Shown in pieces: positions 9,540 to 18,751 of a stretch of DNA of 49,892 nt (position 1 is the stretch's first letter; each line of letters opens with the position of its first letter). The DNA is taken from positions 1 through 49,892 of the forward strand of contig JAJRYV010000089.1 of NCBI GenBank assembly GCA_024275575.1, written 5' to 3'. The notes below the pieces were generated by a model that made no database searches, had not been told where the DNA came from, and worked only from the letters and a program-made list of their open reading frames with translations. The position numbers were made by a program, and so were the translations under genes. The stretch is from a bacterium (GTDB taxonomy: Bacteria; Zhuqueibacterota; Zhuqueibacteria; Zhuqueibacterales; Geothermadaptataceae).

Positions 9540-9568
9540 TTGACATTGTGTTCACCTTGTCTTATACT
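9540..9568 (+). promoter_or_regulatory. Sigma-70-type promoter of lexA
   Basis: TTGACA at 9540-9545 and TATACT at 9563-9568 are separated by exactly 17 bases, a near-consensus housekeeping promoter 59 bases upstream of the lexA ATG. Confidence 0.75.
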
Positions 9569-9578
9569 GCTGGTGAAC
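9550..9578. promoter_or_regulatory. Candidate LexA operator overlapping the lexA promoter
   Basis: Perfect inverted arms GTTCACC (9550-9556) and GGTGAAC (9572-9578) are 15 bases apart and bracket the -10 hexamer. lexA genes are usually self-repressed, so this is a natural operator candidate. The arm order (GTTC outward, GAAC downstream) and wide spacing differ from the well-known GAAC-N4-GTTC and CTGT-N8-ACAG boxes. Confidence 0.5.
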
Positions 9579-9626
9579 AAAAAGCCACTTTATAATTTAC
9601 CCTTTAATTATAACGCGGAGGAGAGA

Positions 9627-10247
9627 ATGAAACAACTTACCGAAAAACAAAAAACCATTTTGAGCAAAATTGCACAAAATGTTAAAACCATTGGTTACCC
9701 GCCAACAATGCAGGAATTAGCTGATGACCTTGGCGTTAAATCAAAAAATGCGATCTTCAAGCATTTGGAAGCATTAGAGAAAAAAGGCTATATCAAACGC
9801 TCAGCTGGTGGCGCACGCGGCATCACCATTCTCGAAAGTATGGGTATGCTGGAAACCAATATCAACGCCACTCAAATCCCCGTCGTTGGTCAGGTGGCCG
9901 CCGGTTCGCCAATTTTAGCCGAGCAGAATGTCGAGCGCTATATCTCAGTGCCGGATTATCTCACTAACAATCCCGGCACTTATTACGCGCTGCGCGTTCA
10001 GGGTGACAGCATGATCAATGCCGGTATTATGGAAGACGATCTCGTCATCGTGCGTTCAACCAATCATGCCGATCATGGCGATATTGTCGTTGCCCTAAAT
10101 CAGGAAGATGCGACGGTAAAACGCTTCATTGCGCGCGGGGCGGATAAATTTTTAAAACCGGAAAATCCCCGCTACTCCGATATTCCCTTGTCTTACGACT
10201 GGACGATTCAGGGTAAAGTTGTTGCACTCATACGCGAGCATTTGTAA
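9627..10247 (+). CDS. lexA: LexA SOS-response repressor
   Basis: A 206-residue LexA of normal length. The start at 9627 follows GGAGGAGAG; the frame extends upstream but without family similarity. An N-terminal winged helix-turn-helix (residues 1-65, TEKQKTILSKI and GYPPTMQELADDLGVKS) is followed by the S24 autoprotease domain. The self-cleavage bond is Ala92-Gly93 in VAAGSP. The catalytic dyad is Ser128 (QGDSM) and Lys165 (ATVKRF). By family knowledge it represses DNA-repair genes and cleaves itself when RecA filaments form. Control is probably autogenous through the inverted repeat over its promoter. It faces the large surface protein gene, which ends ten bases after the lexA stop. Confidence 0.96.
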   Translation: MKQLTEKQKTILSKIAQNVKTIGYPPTMQELADDLGVKSKNAIFKHLEALEKKGYIKRSAGGARGITILESMGMLETNINATQIPVVGQVAAGSPILAEQNVERYISVPDYLTNNPGTYYALRVQGDSMINAGIMEDDLVIVRSTNHADHGDIVVALNQEDATVKRFIARGADKFLKPENPRYSDIPLSYDWTIQGKVVALIREHL

Positions 10248-10256
10248 ATGTTGCCC

Positions 10257-13200
10257 TCAGCGCAGCAAGAGCATTTTTTTTACGGCAGTGAATTCACCGG
10301 CCAGTAGCTTATAGAAATAGTTACCTGAACTCACCGATATTCCTCCATCATTTTTGCCATCCCAAATAATATGATAGCGGCCTGCCGGTTGTTTTTTATC
10401 GCGAATGAGATGGCGCACCAGCATACCGCGGATATCATATATTTTTAAAGAAACAACAGCAACCCGCGGTAAATCAAACTGGATTGCAGTTCTCGGGTTG
10501 AAAGGATTGGGAAAGTTCTGCTGCAAGGCAAAAGTTTTAACAACGGTAAAATCACTTCCTCTGGAGACAGCGCTTTCTTTCGGCTCGTGGAAAAAATTAC
10601 CGAGTATGTATTCGATGTTCCGGCGCAACTGGTTGTGGTTGTAGCGATAAGGCCTGCCGCTGATGAAAACAAATTGCCCGCCGCTTTGCTTCAATCTGCC
10701 ACCCGCCACCGGCCTGCGCCATGCACCCAGCCCGCGGTAGCCGTTAAAAGAAACTGTCTCACGGAACAAGAGCTTACTTTCCGGATTGGTCAAAGCGGCA
10801 TCGAACACCGATACCAATGATTGTGGCCCGGTGATTATCATACTTTCCAGACTGCCGTGCACCGCGTTACAGTTTGAAATTCGCGTCCGTTTTTCACGCC
10901 ACGACACTCCAAGATAATCCGTTAAACCAGGATCGAGGAAACTATCACCAAGACGGGCCATCAGCAGGACGTTGCCGCCGAGTTGCAGGTATGGCAGAAT
11001 AGGTGTCTCCTGCCAGCTCGCCAGATCCCCGCCATAATTATTGCCGACCCAGATGATAGCGCTATACTGAAAAAGTACTTCCCGGGGCACGGCGCCATGT
11101 CCGACAGGCTGTGAAATATAGGCCGGATAACCATCATCCGGGGCAGCAAAACAATCCCAGAAGGTGATCGGATAATCGCCGTAAAACGCCTTATCCCAAT
11201 AGGCTGAGTAAATTTCTTCGCCATAGGTACCGAAGGAAACACCGTTGACCAGCAAAATGCCTTTTTGCAGTACTCGCGAATTGTCATTGCTCGATCCCGG
11301 CGTCGCAACCTGCAATGCGCTCACATTTTCACTGCCATCCGGCAAACGCCCCACTGAAGCATCGACAGCCTGCGGCCCGAAAGTCAGGTCATCGATGACA
11401 TGTGCCGAATCAGCGACAGCCTGGCTCAGAAAAATGTGCTCGCCATCGCCGTTGAGCTGAAATCCGAGATGCAGCACACCTTGTGATTCATCATTATCCG
11501 CCCAGAGGACTTTGAACTCACCCGGCTGAATAGTTGTCTCCTGCGCTGCGGTGGTCTGGATCCGGTACTGATTTCCACGTGCAGAATCCTCACTGAAAAA
11601 CAGCCCTCCGAGATCGACGGGGCGATCGCCTCCGTTATATATTTCAATCCAATCGTCAAATTCGCCATTTTCATCCGCGATGAATGAACTGTTGCGCGCC
11701 ATAATTTCATTGAGATAAAGCTTTGAGATGGAAGTCACTTTATTTGCAGCCCCCGGGCTGCCGCCATCAGTAAAACTGGCGCGCCAATTGGCATAATAGA
11801 GATTCTCCTGCTGCGTATCGCGCAATTCGAGCGAGGGCCCGCCACCGTTGGCAACCGCAGGCCAGCCGGTAATTTGATTATAGTTTACGAGATCGACGAC
11901 TTTTCCGGCGCTGTTTTTCAATTCGACATTACCCCAATTATCTGCCAGTCCGACACCATCCCAGGTAAATGTGCGGTAACCTTTGCCGCTATAGCGATCG
12001 CCATCCCGCGCGACGATGATATACTCTCCTGCTTCTAATATACTGCCCAGAGGAAAAGTAAAATCGATGGGAGATGAAAGCGTATAACCTGAAATATCCA
12101 TCTTTTGGGCTGAAGCGTTGAATATTTCGATAAATTCGTCATTTTCGCCTTGTGCCGGGGCGTAGTGAATTTCAGTGATTAGCGCCGAGAACTTTTCCGT
12201 GATATCGAACGGATATGCGCCCATATCAGCACGCGTGCCATCAGGATCGTTTTCGTTGGCCGGATCACCGGAATCGATCGCCGGAGAATTGACCTGCAAA
12301 CGAAATTCATTTGCCAGCAACGGGTCGCTGAAAATATTGCTGGCGCCCGGAATTTCCATCGTAGCGCAAATCGAATAATTGATGCTCAGGTCTGATAAAT
12401 TATCAACAAAATAGGGTGAATTTTTCGAACGGCTGAAAATGCTGTTTACCACATCTGCACTGCCCCCGCCGGCGCCGATATTTTTCTCAAAAACTGCGAT
12501 GCCGATCGCATTGCCGTAAAAAGTATTGCGATCGACTTTGGCGTAGGAACCGCTATCTTTAATGCCGATCCCCTGCCCGCAATTGACGAGGACATTATTT
12601 TTCACCACCGCCGTCGATGCCTGACCGATGGATATGCCCTTGTCGGCACAGTTAAAAATCAGGTTGTTTTCAATGCGCACATTACGGCAGGTCTCGCCGA
12701 GATCGATGCCGTCGCTGTTGAAACCCATAAAATTGTAGATGCGGTTACTCCGCACGATGGCAGAATCGACGCCATCGAGATCGATAGCGTCTGTATCGTA
12801 AGAACGATAGCCGCGCAAATCGTTATTTTCGATGAGCGCCGAAGCGGCGTATTTAATATTGATGAGATCTGCGGTTTTTTCGATGTAAAATAAACATTCA
12901 CGGATAATCACCTCACCATACTGCACAAAAACCGGAAAAACGGCATCGATAATTTCAACATTTGAAAGCGATAGCTTCGAGCGATAGGCTGAAATGGCGC
13001 CGGTATATTTCTGACGATCCACACCGTTGGTTGCCCCCTGTAATTTAACATGCGAAATGACGGATGAATCACCGGCGCTATCGAAACAGAGCGCCCCCCA
13101 GCGCTCGACACCCGAAGCGCTGTTCGCCCGGATGATAATCGGCAGTCGTGCCGTGCCGCGCATCTGTATTTTGCCGCGAACGTAAATACTGGCCTTTTCC

Positions 13201-15644
13201 GGCATGAGAATTTCAACGCCAGGCTGCACAATCAACGTAGCACCGGATTCGATCGTGACATCGCCTTTTGCGAGATAGGGTGATAACGCCTGCGTAAGAA
13301 TTCGGTCGGCGCTAATGACCGGCGGTAAAAACTGCGCATTAATCGACTCAAAAACTGCGGTCAGGTTGGTATTGGCATTCAGGGTCAGGGATGCAGAATC
13401 TTTCGTGCTATTGAGCGCTCCCTGCCATTTTACAAAACGGTAGCCAATTGCCGGTACCGCTTTAGCCACGATTGGCACATCGCGAAAATAGGTCAAGGAT
13501 TTATTCAACGGCATTTCGACGCCATTGATAACAATGCGTCCGGATTCACTTTGCGCAACGGCGAGCTGCAATTTGGCAGTGCCGCTGAGGTTAAAAAAAT
13601 CGACGATGTGCCGGGTCATGATATCCTGTCGCCGGAGTGCAAAATCACGCATAACTTCAACATAGCTGTTCCACTGGGTCATATTAGCGATGGGCGGATC
13701 GCCACCGAGCGCCGGTTGGGTAAATTCATCCCAACGATCGATGTGACGCGGCATTTCTTGCAGCAGGTTGGTCTTCAGGCTGTCGGTGATATGCACAACC
13801 CGGTCTTTGTGGAAAGTCGTATTCAAATGGCCGGCAAACCGCTGGATAAATTCATTGGTAAATTCCGGACTTTTGAACATCTTACGCAGCAGAAATGTCG
13901 ACCACTCCTGCTTGAACACGGGATTGCCTGGCGTGCCCACAGCCATTTCCAGTGTCCGGTTATTGACATTCGAGGAAAAATTCGGCCACGGTGTGCCAAA
14001 ACCCCAATCCATGTCGAGAAGAATCCAGCGCCATTTGCCGTTTTTCGTGCGTTCGCGCCACCATTTTACGTTGGTATCGAGCCAATTGATATTATCGCAG
14101 AAAATTTCTGTGATGAGATAATTCATATATTCATCAATATCGATTTGGGTCTTGATGTAGTCGTAATTCTCCGCATTTTGCAAACTGTTTTGTTTGAGAT
14201 AGTTTAATAATTGGTTGTAGTTTTCTGCATCCCCTTTGATTTCCACCGGTACGGGACTGAAATCATACTCCAGTAAATCGAGATTGCGCGGATCGACGCC
14301 GTGCAGCGTAGCGAGATATTTTGCGTTGATCTTGTCACGAATATTGTAAATACCCCAGTACCGTCCATTGATAAATGTCGAGGCCGGGCGGTAAGCCTGC
14401 AGGTCCAAATCCATGCGATTGATGACGAGACTGTGCTGCAGTGCGTCGCGAAACAGGGTGAAGCGGTTGTCCGGGCTGCCGGAGTTACGCAAATAAAGGG
14501 CGTTGAATTTTTGCAATTCACGGCTGGGGAAAACGGGATAATTGATTTCCTCCGGGCCAAAGCGATCGCGAAAATAAAACGTCAGCGGTTTTTGCGGATA
14601 TTTGAACGAAGCCTGACCTGAAATTTTCAGCCCGGCATCAATTTGAAATCCACGTTTTTTGTTCGGCTCAAAAAACTCGACACTGACAGGCAATTCGCGG
14701 TCTTTCAATAAATTAGGATAAATACCTTTTTCCGCACCGAACATTACATCCGGAAAAACACCGATGGACAGGGTAGCGATCGAGGGTGACTCATCAACAA
14801 AATAAGTTCGTGTTACAATCGGTCCGGGCAGTTTGTCGCCATCGAAAACACGGGTGCGCACCACTTTCGTGCTGCTGAGGGAAAAAGGCGAGTTGTATTT
14901 TGCAGAATGGCTGCCCGGGCGTGAGCCATCGAGGGTGTAGCGGATTTCAGCCGTCGGTGTGGAAGCAGAAAGTTGAACCAGCGCGCTGCCGTCAAAATAG
15001 CTCGCCTGGGCGATAAATTCCGCCTTCCCGGCAACCTCGGTATTCAAAGTGGCCGGCGCCGAGTTTGTTGCCTGCGGCGTCGGTTCGCCAAAATAAAACC
15101 AGCTTGCTGCGCCATCGGGTTTGCGACCGAAAGAGACGTCCGGAATTTGCAAAGTAAATTCGATAGCGTCGATTTGGGAGGTATCCGGCGCGAACAAAGC
15201 CAGCGCTTCGCCGGCCCGGCTCAGCTTGAAATTCAAATGGTAGTATTGTGTCGTATAGGGCGAATAAGGTTCAGCATCGCGCACATAATTGTTACCGGGT
15301 TGATCATCCATACCGTCAGCCCAGAATAGCAAAAAGCCGTGCGGAGCAATGACTGCACCCGCGGGGATTTGCCATTTTGTTGGATTGCTCAAATTATCGG
15401 TGAGGAAATAACCCCCGAGGTCGATCGAATAATCTTCACCGTTGTAAAGCTCAATCCAGTCTGAGTAATCATCAAAATCGAGAATCTCGGCATTGGTGGT
15501 TGTGTTCGAGGCCAGAAATTCATTGATATAAAGTTTTTGCGCATGAGCTGTGTTCAGCAAAAAAAATGCGGTAATCAGGATAAAAAATTGACAGCAGTTT
15601 TCAAAAACTGAAATTATGGTTCCCTCGTTCGACCGGTAAATCAT
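10257..15644 (-). CDS. Giant secreted lamin-tail / CotH-kinase / beta-helix protein with sorting domain
   Basis: A 1795-residue exported protein. The ATG at 15644 is preceded by GGGAGAGG; the frame extends 12 codons further without a ribosome-binding site. After the signal peptide (to AHAQ) come a lamin-tail domain (about 38-170, LYINEFLASN), a chitobiase C-terminal-like strand domain (IRYTLDGSRPG), a CotH kinase-like domain (about 300-670, with YRPASTFINGRYWGIY, NWLDTN and ILLDMDWGFG), a repeat domain ending AVFE, a right-handed beta-helix (about 770-1120, many NNxxxNCxxGI turns), two more lamin-tail domains (YAPAQGENDEFIEIFN; LYLNEIMARNSS), a Rossmann-like region (ILLVNGVSFGTYG), and the sorting domain (QQNFPNPFNPRTAIQF). 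It is probably surface-attached after type IX-like secretion. Substrate and role are unknown. Confidence 0.85.
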   Translation of the reverse strand: MIYRSNEGTIISVFENCCQFFILITAFFLLNTAHAQKLYINEFLASNTTTNAEILDFDDYSDWIELYNGEDYSIDLGGYFLTDNLSNPTKWQIPAGAVIAPHGFLLFWADGMDDQPGNNYVRDAEPYSPYTTQYYHLNFKLSRAGEALALFAPDTSQIDAIEFTLQIPDVSFGRKPDGAASWFYFGEPTPQATNSAPATLNTEVAGKAEFIAQASYFDGSALVQLSASTPTAEIRYTLDGSRPGSHSAKYNSPFSLSSTKVVRTRVFDGDKLPGPIVTRTYFVDESPSIATLSIGVFPDVMFGAEKGIYPNLLKDRELPVSVEFFEPNKKRGFQIDAGLKISGQASFKYPQKPLTFYFRDRFGPEEINYPVFPSRELQKFNALYLRNSGSPDNRFTLFRDALQHSLVINRMDLDLQAYRPASTFINGRYWGIYNIRDKINAKYLATLHGVDPRNLDLLEYDFSPVPVEIKGDAENYNQLLNYLKQNSLQNAENYDYIKTQIDIDEYMNYLITEIFCDNINWLDTNVKWWRERTKNGKWRWILLDMDWGFGTPWPNFSSNVNNRTLEMAVGTPGNPVFKQEWSTFLLRKMFKSPEFTNEFIQRFAGHLNTTFHKDRVVHITDSLKTNLLQEMPRHIDRWDEFTQPALGGDPPIANMTQWNSYVEVMRDFALRRQDIMTRHIVDFFNLSGTAKLQLAVAQSESGRIVINGVEMPLNKSLTYFRDVPIVAKAVPAIGYRFVKWQGALNSTKDSASLTLNANTNLTAVFESINAQFLPPVISADRILTQALSPYLAKGDVTIESGATLIVQPGVEILMPEKASIYVRGKIQMRGTARLPIIIRANSASGVERWGALCFDSAGDSSVISHVKLQGATNGVDRQKYTGAISAYRSKLSLSNVEIIDAVFPVFVQYGEVIIRECLFYIEKTADLINIKYAASALIENNDLRGYRSYDTDAIDLDGVDSAIVRSNRIYNFMGFNSDGIDLGETCRNVRIENNLIFNCADKGISIGQASTAVVKNNVLVNCGQGIGIKDSGSYAKVDRNTFYGNAIGIAVFEKNIGAGGGSADVVNSIFSRSKNSPYFVDNLSDLSINYSICATMEIPGASNIFSDPLLANEFRLQVNSPAIDSGDPANENDPDGTRADMGAYPFDITEKFSALITEIHYAPAQGENDEFIEIFNASAQKMDISGYTLSSPIDFTFPLGSILEAGEYIIVARDGDRYSGKGYRTFTWDGVGLADNWGNVELKNSAGKVVDLVNYNQITGWPAVANGGGPSLELRDTQQENLYYANWRASFTDGGSPGAANKVTSISKLYLNEIMARNSSFIADENGEFDDWIEIYNGGDRPVDLGGLFFSEDSARGNQYRIQTTAAQETTIQPGEFKVLWADNDESQGVLHLGFQLNGDGEHIFLSQAVADSAHVIDDLTFGPQAVDASVGRLPDGSENVSALQVATPGSSNDNSRVLQKGILLVNGVSFGTYGEEIYSAYWDKAFYGDYPITFWDCFAAPDDGYPAYISQPVGHGAVPREVLFQYSAIIWVGNNYGGDLASWQETPILPYLQLGGNVLLMARLGDSFLDPGLTDYLGVSWREKRTRISNCNAVHGSLESMIITGPQSLVSVFDAALTNPESKLLFRETVSFNGYRGLGAWRRPVAGGRLKQSGGQFVFISGRPYRYNHNQLRRNIEYILGNFFHEPKESAVSRGSDFTVVKTFALQQNFPNPFNPRTAIQFDLPRVAVVSLKIYDIRGMLVRHLIRDKKQPAGRYHIIWDGKNDGGISVSSGNYFYKLLAGEFTAVKKMLLLR

Positions 15645-15984
15645 CACCTCTCCCTCAATATTTAATGCGAAATTATTCAAACAGGAATCTGAAATTCTTG
15701 AAATTTCTCAATAGCAGCAGATTGCAGATACAAGTTAGACTAAAAAGAAAGTCGATGGTTCAATTTTGAAATGTAAGCTACACTTTTTTCGCGTCACTGT
15801 TCAGCAAGTCATCTGCACCATTGCGGGCTTGATATAAAAGTAATTGCAGCAGGGTTAAACCTTTCAGGTTAATTTAACTGTTGGCCTTTTGATATTTTTT
15901 TCGAAATTTGTCATGTGTACTGCTGCAAATGACTTTCCACTTTATTTTTCAAAACTATTTTCAAAGAAGGCAGGAGCGAGAAAA
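15645..15984. other. Divergent intergenic region
   Basis: This 340-base spacer lies between the giant CotH protein (minus) and the NTF2-like gene (plus). It is AT-rich. I see a direct GGTTAA repeat near 15855-15875 but no convincing promoter pair, hairpin or gene. Confidence 0.35.
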
Positions 15985-16587
15985 ATGAAAGTATCAAAAA
16001 TGTTGTCGTTTTTTATGGTTTTCACTGCTCTGGGTTTCACCGCCTTGCAACCCAGTCCCGGTGGTGGTTCGGAAGTGCTCGATCAATTCATTACTGCGGC
16101 GAACAAACACGACCTTGCCGCCATGCAGCGCCTTTTGGCCGATGAAGTGATCTGGTATTTCGGCGAAGATACGCTCTCCGGCAAAGCTGCCGTTATGCGG
16201 CAGTTAGAATTTGATGCGAGCGTAAAGACAACTTACCGCGCAGTTGATGTGGTTGTGCGTGGAGATGCAATCGATTTTGAACTCATCGAACGCAGCGATC
16301 TTTTGCAGACACTCGGCATCTCTGCACTGCATCGTTTCCCCCGTTTTATTTTGCGTGATGGTTTAATCTTTCGTCGCCTCGCCCGGCAGCCGATTCGGGA
16401 GGAAAAGTTATTTACCGAACGTATGATGCATTTTATCAACTGGATCAGCCAAAACAGGCCCGAGGCGATGCAAAAGCTGTGGCCGCAAAACCAATTTATC
16501 TACGGAAAAGACGGCGCCCAATTGATGTTGCGTCTGGTGAGAGAATGGAATCAGGCGGCGACGCTGCCAGGGCATGGCAAGAAATAA
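15985..16587 (+). CDS. Exported SnoaL/NTF2-like protein
   Basis: A 200-residue protein starting at 15985 after an AGGAG-containing leader; the frame runs 32 codons further upstream without support. The N-terminus (MKVSKMLSFFMVFTALGFTA) is signal-like. Residues about 28-130 fit the NTF2/SnoaL cone fold: VLDQFITAANKHDLAAMQRLLADEVIWYF followed by GKAAVMRQLEFD. The C-terminal 60 residues (ERMMHFINWISQNRPEAMQKLW) have no match I recognise. These domains bind small ligands or act as simple enzymes or immunity-type proteins; nothing identifies the ligand here. It lies 118 bases upstream of the nucleoside hydrolase and could share its transcript. Confidence 0.7.
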   Translation: MKVSKMLSFFMVFTALGFTALQPSPGGGSEVLDQFITAANKHDLAAMQRLLADEVIWYFGEDTLSGKAAVMRQLEFDASVKTTYRAVDVVVRGDAIDFELIERSDLLQTLGISALHRFPRFILRDGLIFRRLARQPIREEKLFTERMMHFINWISQNRPEAMQKLWPQNQFIYGKDGAQLMLRLVREWNQAATLPGHGKK

Positions 16588-16705
16588 TTAGATTCGGCCA
16601 CTGATTTATATTGATTGATATGGATAAATGAGGAGCACGACTTTTAACAGGCAAAATGATTATCTGGCAAATAATTGAATTTTTTTAAAAAAAGCAGGAC
16701 TTCCA

Positions 16706-17686
16706 ATGATAAAAATTAAAAGAAACGTGCTCATCTTATTCCTTTTCACATGCCTGTTGGCGGCACAACCAAAACAAAAAATCATCTTCGATTGCGATGT
16801 CGGCGGGGATGTCGACGATGCTTATGCTATCGCACTGCTTTTAACCAGTCCGGAATTTGATATTCTTGGCATCGTGATGGATTCCGGCGATACACCGAGA
16901 CGGGCGCAAGTCGCTTGCCGGCTGCTTTATGAAACCGGCCGCGAAGAAATTCCGGTCATCGTCGGGCGCAAAACCTGGGATAATTACGACAATCAATTCC
17001 ATTGGGCCGAGGGCTTCGACAAACTTAAACCATCGCCGGGAAATGCTGCAGATTTTATTTTGAAGAATTTACGCAAATATCCGGGCGAAATCATTCTCTT
17101 TACCGTCGGCCCGGTCAGCAACATCGCCGATATTTTAAAAAAGGACCCACAGGCGTTGAAATTGACGAAACGTGTGGTGTCGATGTTCGGCTCCTTTTAT
17201 ATGGGTTATGACGGCGGCGCTAAAACCGATGCCGAATGGAATGTCAAAGCCGATATTGCGGCATCACAAATATTCGTTAATTGTGGTGCCGATCTGACAT
17301 TCGCCGGCTTGGATATCACGACTTTTGTGCGTTTTAACCAACAACAGTTGCTAAAAATACTCATGCGCCAATCACCGCTGACCAACGCTCTCAGCGGTTT
17401 GTATCAGTTGTGGCAGTACGAATCTTACGCTCAGCTGGAGCCGACGCTCTTCGATGTCGTCGTCGTCGGCATGGTGCTGTGGCCGGAGCTGTTCAAAACG
17501 AAAGAGGTGCATGTCGCTGTCACCGACAGTGGCTTTACCGAAATTCTTCCGCATAAAAAAGCAAACATTAAAATCGGCGTCACAATCCAAAAAGATGAAT
17601 TTGTCCAACGGGTGATCGACCGCTTGATCAAACAAAACCTGGGACGTAAGTCAGGGAGCGCTCATGAAAATCGTAGTCATCGGTAG
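16706..17686 (+). CDS. Exported nucleoside hydrolase (inosine-uridine preferring family)
   Basis: A 326-residue protein with a signal peptide (MIKIKRNVLILFLFTCLLAAQ) and AGGA upstream of its start. The family's N-terminal Ca-binding Asp cluster is present as FDCDVGGDVDDAYA, the wording used by the DxDxGxDxDD subgroup. Further family features are ILGIVMDSGDT, ILFTVGPVSNIA and the C-terminal active-site region near EPTLFDVVVVGMVLWPE. The enzymes split N-ribosides into a base and ribose. Export would place the reaction in the periplasm or outside. The last 23 bases overlap the ribokinase gene, so the pair is translationally coupled and fits ribose salvage. No ribose or nucleoside transporter is nearby. 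Confidence 0.88.
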   Translation: MIKIKRNVLILFLFTCLLAAQPKQKIIFDCDVGGDVDDAYAIALLLTSPEFDILGIVMDSGDTPRRAQVACRLLYETGREEIPVIVGRKTWDNYDNQFHWAEGFDKLKPSPGNAADFILKNLRKYPGEIILFTVGPVSNIADILKKDPQALKLTKRVVSMFGSFYMGYDGGAKTDAEWNVKADIAASQIFVNCGADLTFAGLDITTFVRFNQQQLLKILMRQSPLTNALSGLYQLWQYESYAQLEPTLFDVVVVGMVLWPELFKTKEVHVAVTDSGFTEILPHKKANIKIGVTIQKDEFVQRVIDRLIKQNLGRKSGSAHENRSHR

Positions 17687-18584
17687 TTCCAATACGGATA
17701 TGATCATCAATGTGCCGCGCATTCCTGCGCCCGGCGAGACGATTCTTGGTGGCAAGTTTGCCATGGCCGGCGGCGGCAAAGGGGCAAATCAGGCTGTGGC
17801 GGCAGTGCGTGCCGGTGGAGAAGTCGCTTTCGTCGCGCGCATCGGTGATGATTTATTCGGCGAACGGGCATTGGCAGGCTTTCACGCCTGTGGAATCGAC
17901 ACAGAATTTGTACAAATCGATGCGCAGATGCCCTCAGGTGTGGCGGAAATTTTTGTCGCGGAAAGCGGTGAAAACAGTATCGCCGTGGCCCCGGGCGCCA
18001 ACGCCAATCTGAGTCCGGCTGATGTGCATAAGGCGGCTGGAATAATCGCTGCTGCACAGGTTATCGTGCTGCAACTCGAATCCCCGCTCGAAACGGTGCA
18101 GGCTGCTGTGGATCTGGCATATCAGAACGGTGTCAAAGTAATTTTAAACCCCGCGCCTGCCCGCGAATTACCTGATGACCTGTTGCGAAAAATTACTCTT
18201 TTAACACCCAACGAATCTGAAGCCGGCACCCTTTGCAACCTCGTGGTGCAAGATGACAAAAGCGCTGCTCAGGCAGCAACAATGTTAAAGAATAAAGGCG
18301 TAGCGCAAGTAATCATCACCTGTGGTGCGGCGGGTTGTGCTGTTGCAACACAGGAGTTTTGCGGTTTTGTGCCGGCTTTTGCAGTCGATGTGGTGGATAC
18401 TACTGCTGCCGGAGATGTCTTCAACGGTGCGCTGGCCGTCGCTCTGACAGAAGACCGGATTTTAGTTGAAGCGATCAAATTTGCCGGCGCTGCGGCAGCG
18501 ATATCGGTGACGCGCAACGGCGCCCAGCCCTCTGCTCCCTCTCGCGACGAAATTGAGACTTTTCTAAAAAATAACATCACCTGA
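17664..18584 (+). CDS. rbsK: Ribokinase (PfkB family)
   Basis: A 306-residue cytoplasmic sugar kinase, normal for ribokinase. PfkB signature 1 is at residues 34-50 (MAGGGKGANQAVAAVRAG), with the substrate-binding start GSSNTDMI. Signature 2 is DTTAAGDVFNGA with catalytic Asp251. The family phosphorylates D-ribose to ribose 5-phosphate with ATP. Context supports ribose rather than fructose or adenosine, since the gene overlaps the end of the nucleoside hydrolase gene by 23 bases. The ribosome-binding site GGGAGCG lies inside the upstream gene, indicating coupled translation. Confidence 0.93.
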   Translation: MKIVVIGSSNTDMIINVPRIPAPGETILGGKFAMAGGGKGANQAVAAVRAGGEVAFVARIGDDLFGERALAGFHACGIDTEFVQIDAQMPSGVAEIFVAESGENSIAVAPGANANLSPADVHKAAGIIAAAQVIVLQLESPLETVQAAVDLAYQNGVKVILNPAPARELPDDLLRKITLLTPNESEAGTLCNLVVQDDKSAAQAATMLKNKGVAQVIITCGAAGCAVATQEFCGFVPAFAVDVVDTTAAGDVFNGALAVALTEDRILVEAIKFAGAAAAISVTRNGAQPSAPSRDEIETFLKNNIT

Positions 18585-18662
18585 GCTTGCCCGGCCAGCG
18601 GTAATTTATCAACAACAAATTTTAACTTGTAACAGTAGGGGACATTCAGCTTTGTAAGATTA

Positions 18663-18681
18663 TTATTGACAAAGACAATAA
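18663..18681. promoter_or_regulatory. 19-bp inverted repeat, candidate PerR box
   Basis: TTATTG (18663-18668) and CAATAA (18676-18681) are perfect inverted arms with seven bases between them, giving the 19-bp size typical of Fur-family operators. It overlaps a -35-like TTGACA (18666-18671); a weak TAAATT -10 follows at 18688-18693. It lies about 70 bases before the regulator gene, so autoregulation is likely but unproven. Confidence 0.5.
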
Positions 18682-18751
18682 GAATTCTAAATTTGTAACT
18701 ATTACAGATTTATAGATATTCTTATTTGTAGGCAACTGAGAATGGTAAATT

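Noticed and set aside
13551-14207. 218-codon plus-strand frame
   Set aside because: Antisense shadow of the giant CotH protein gene, with no family resemblance.
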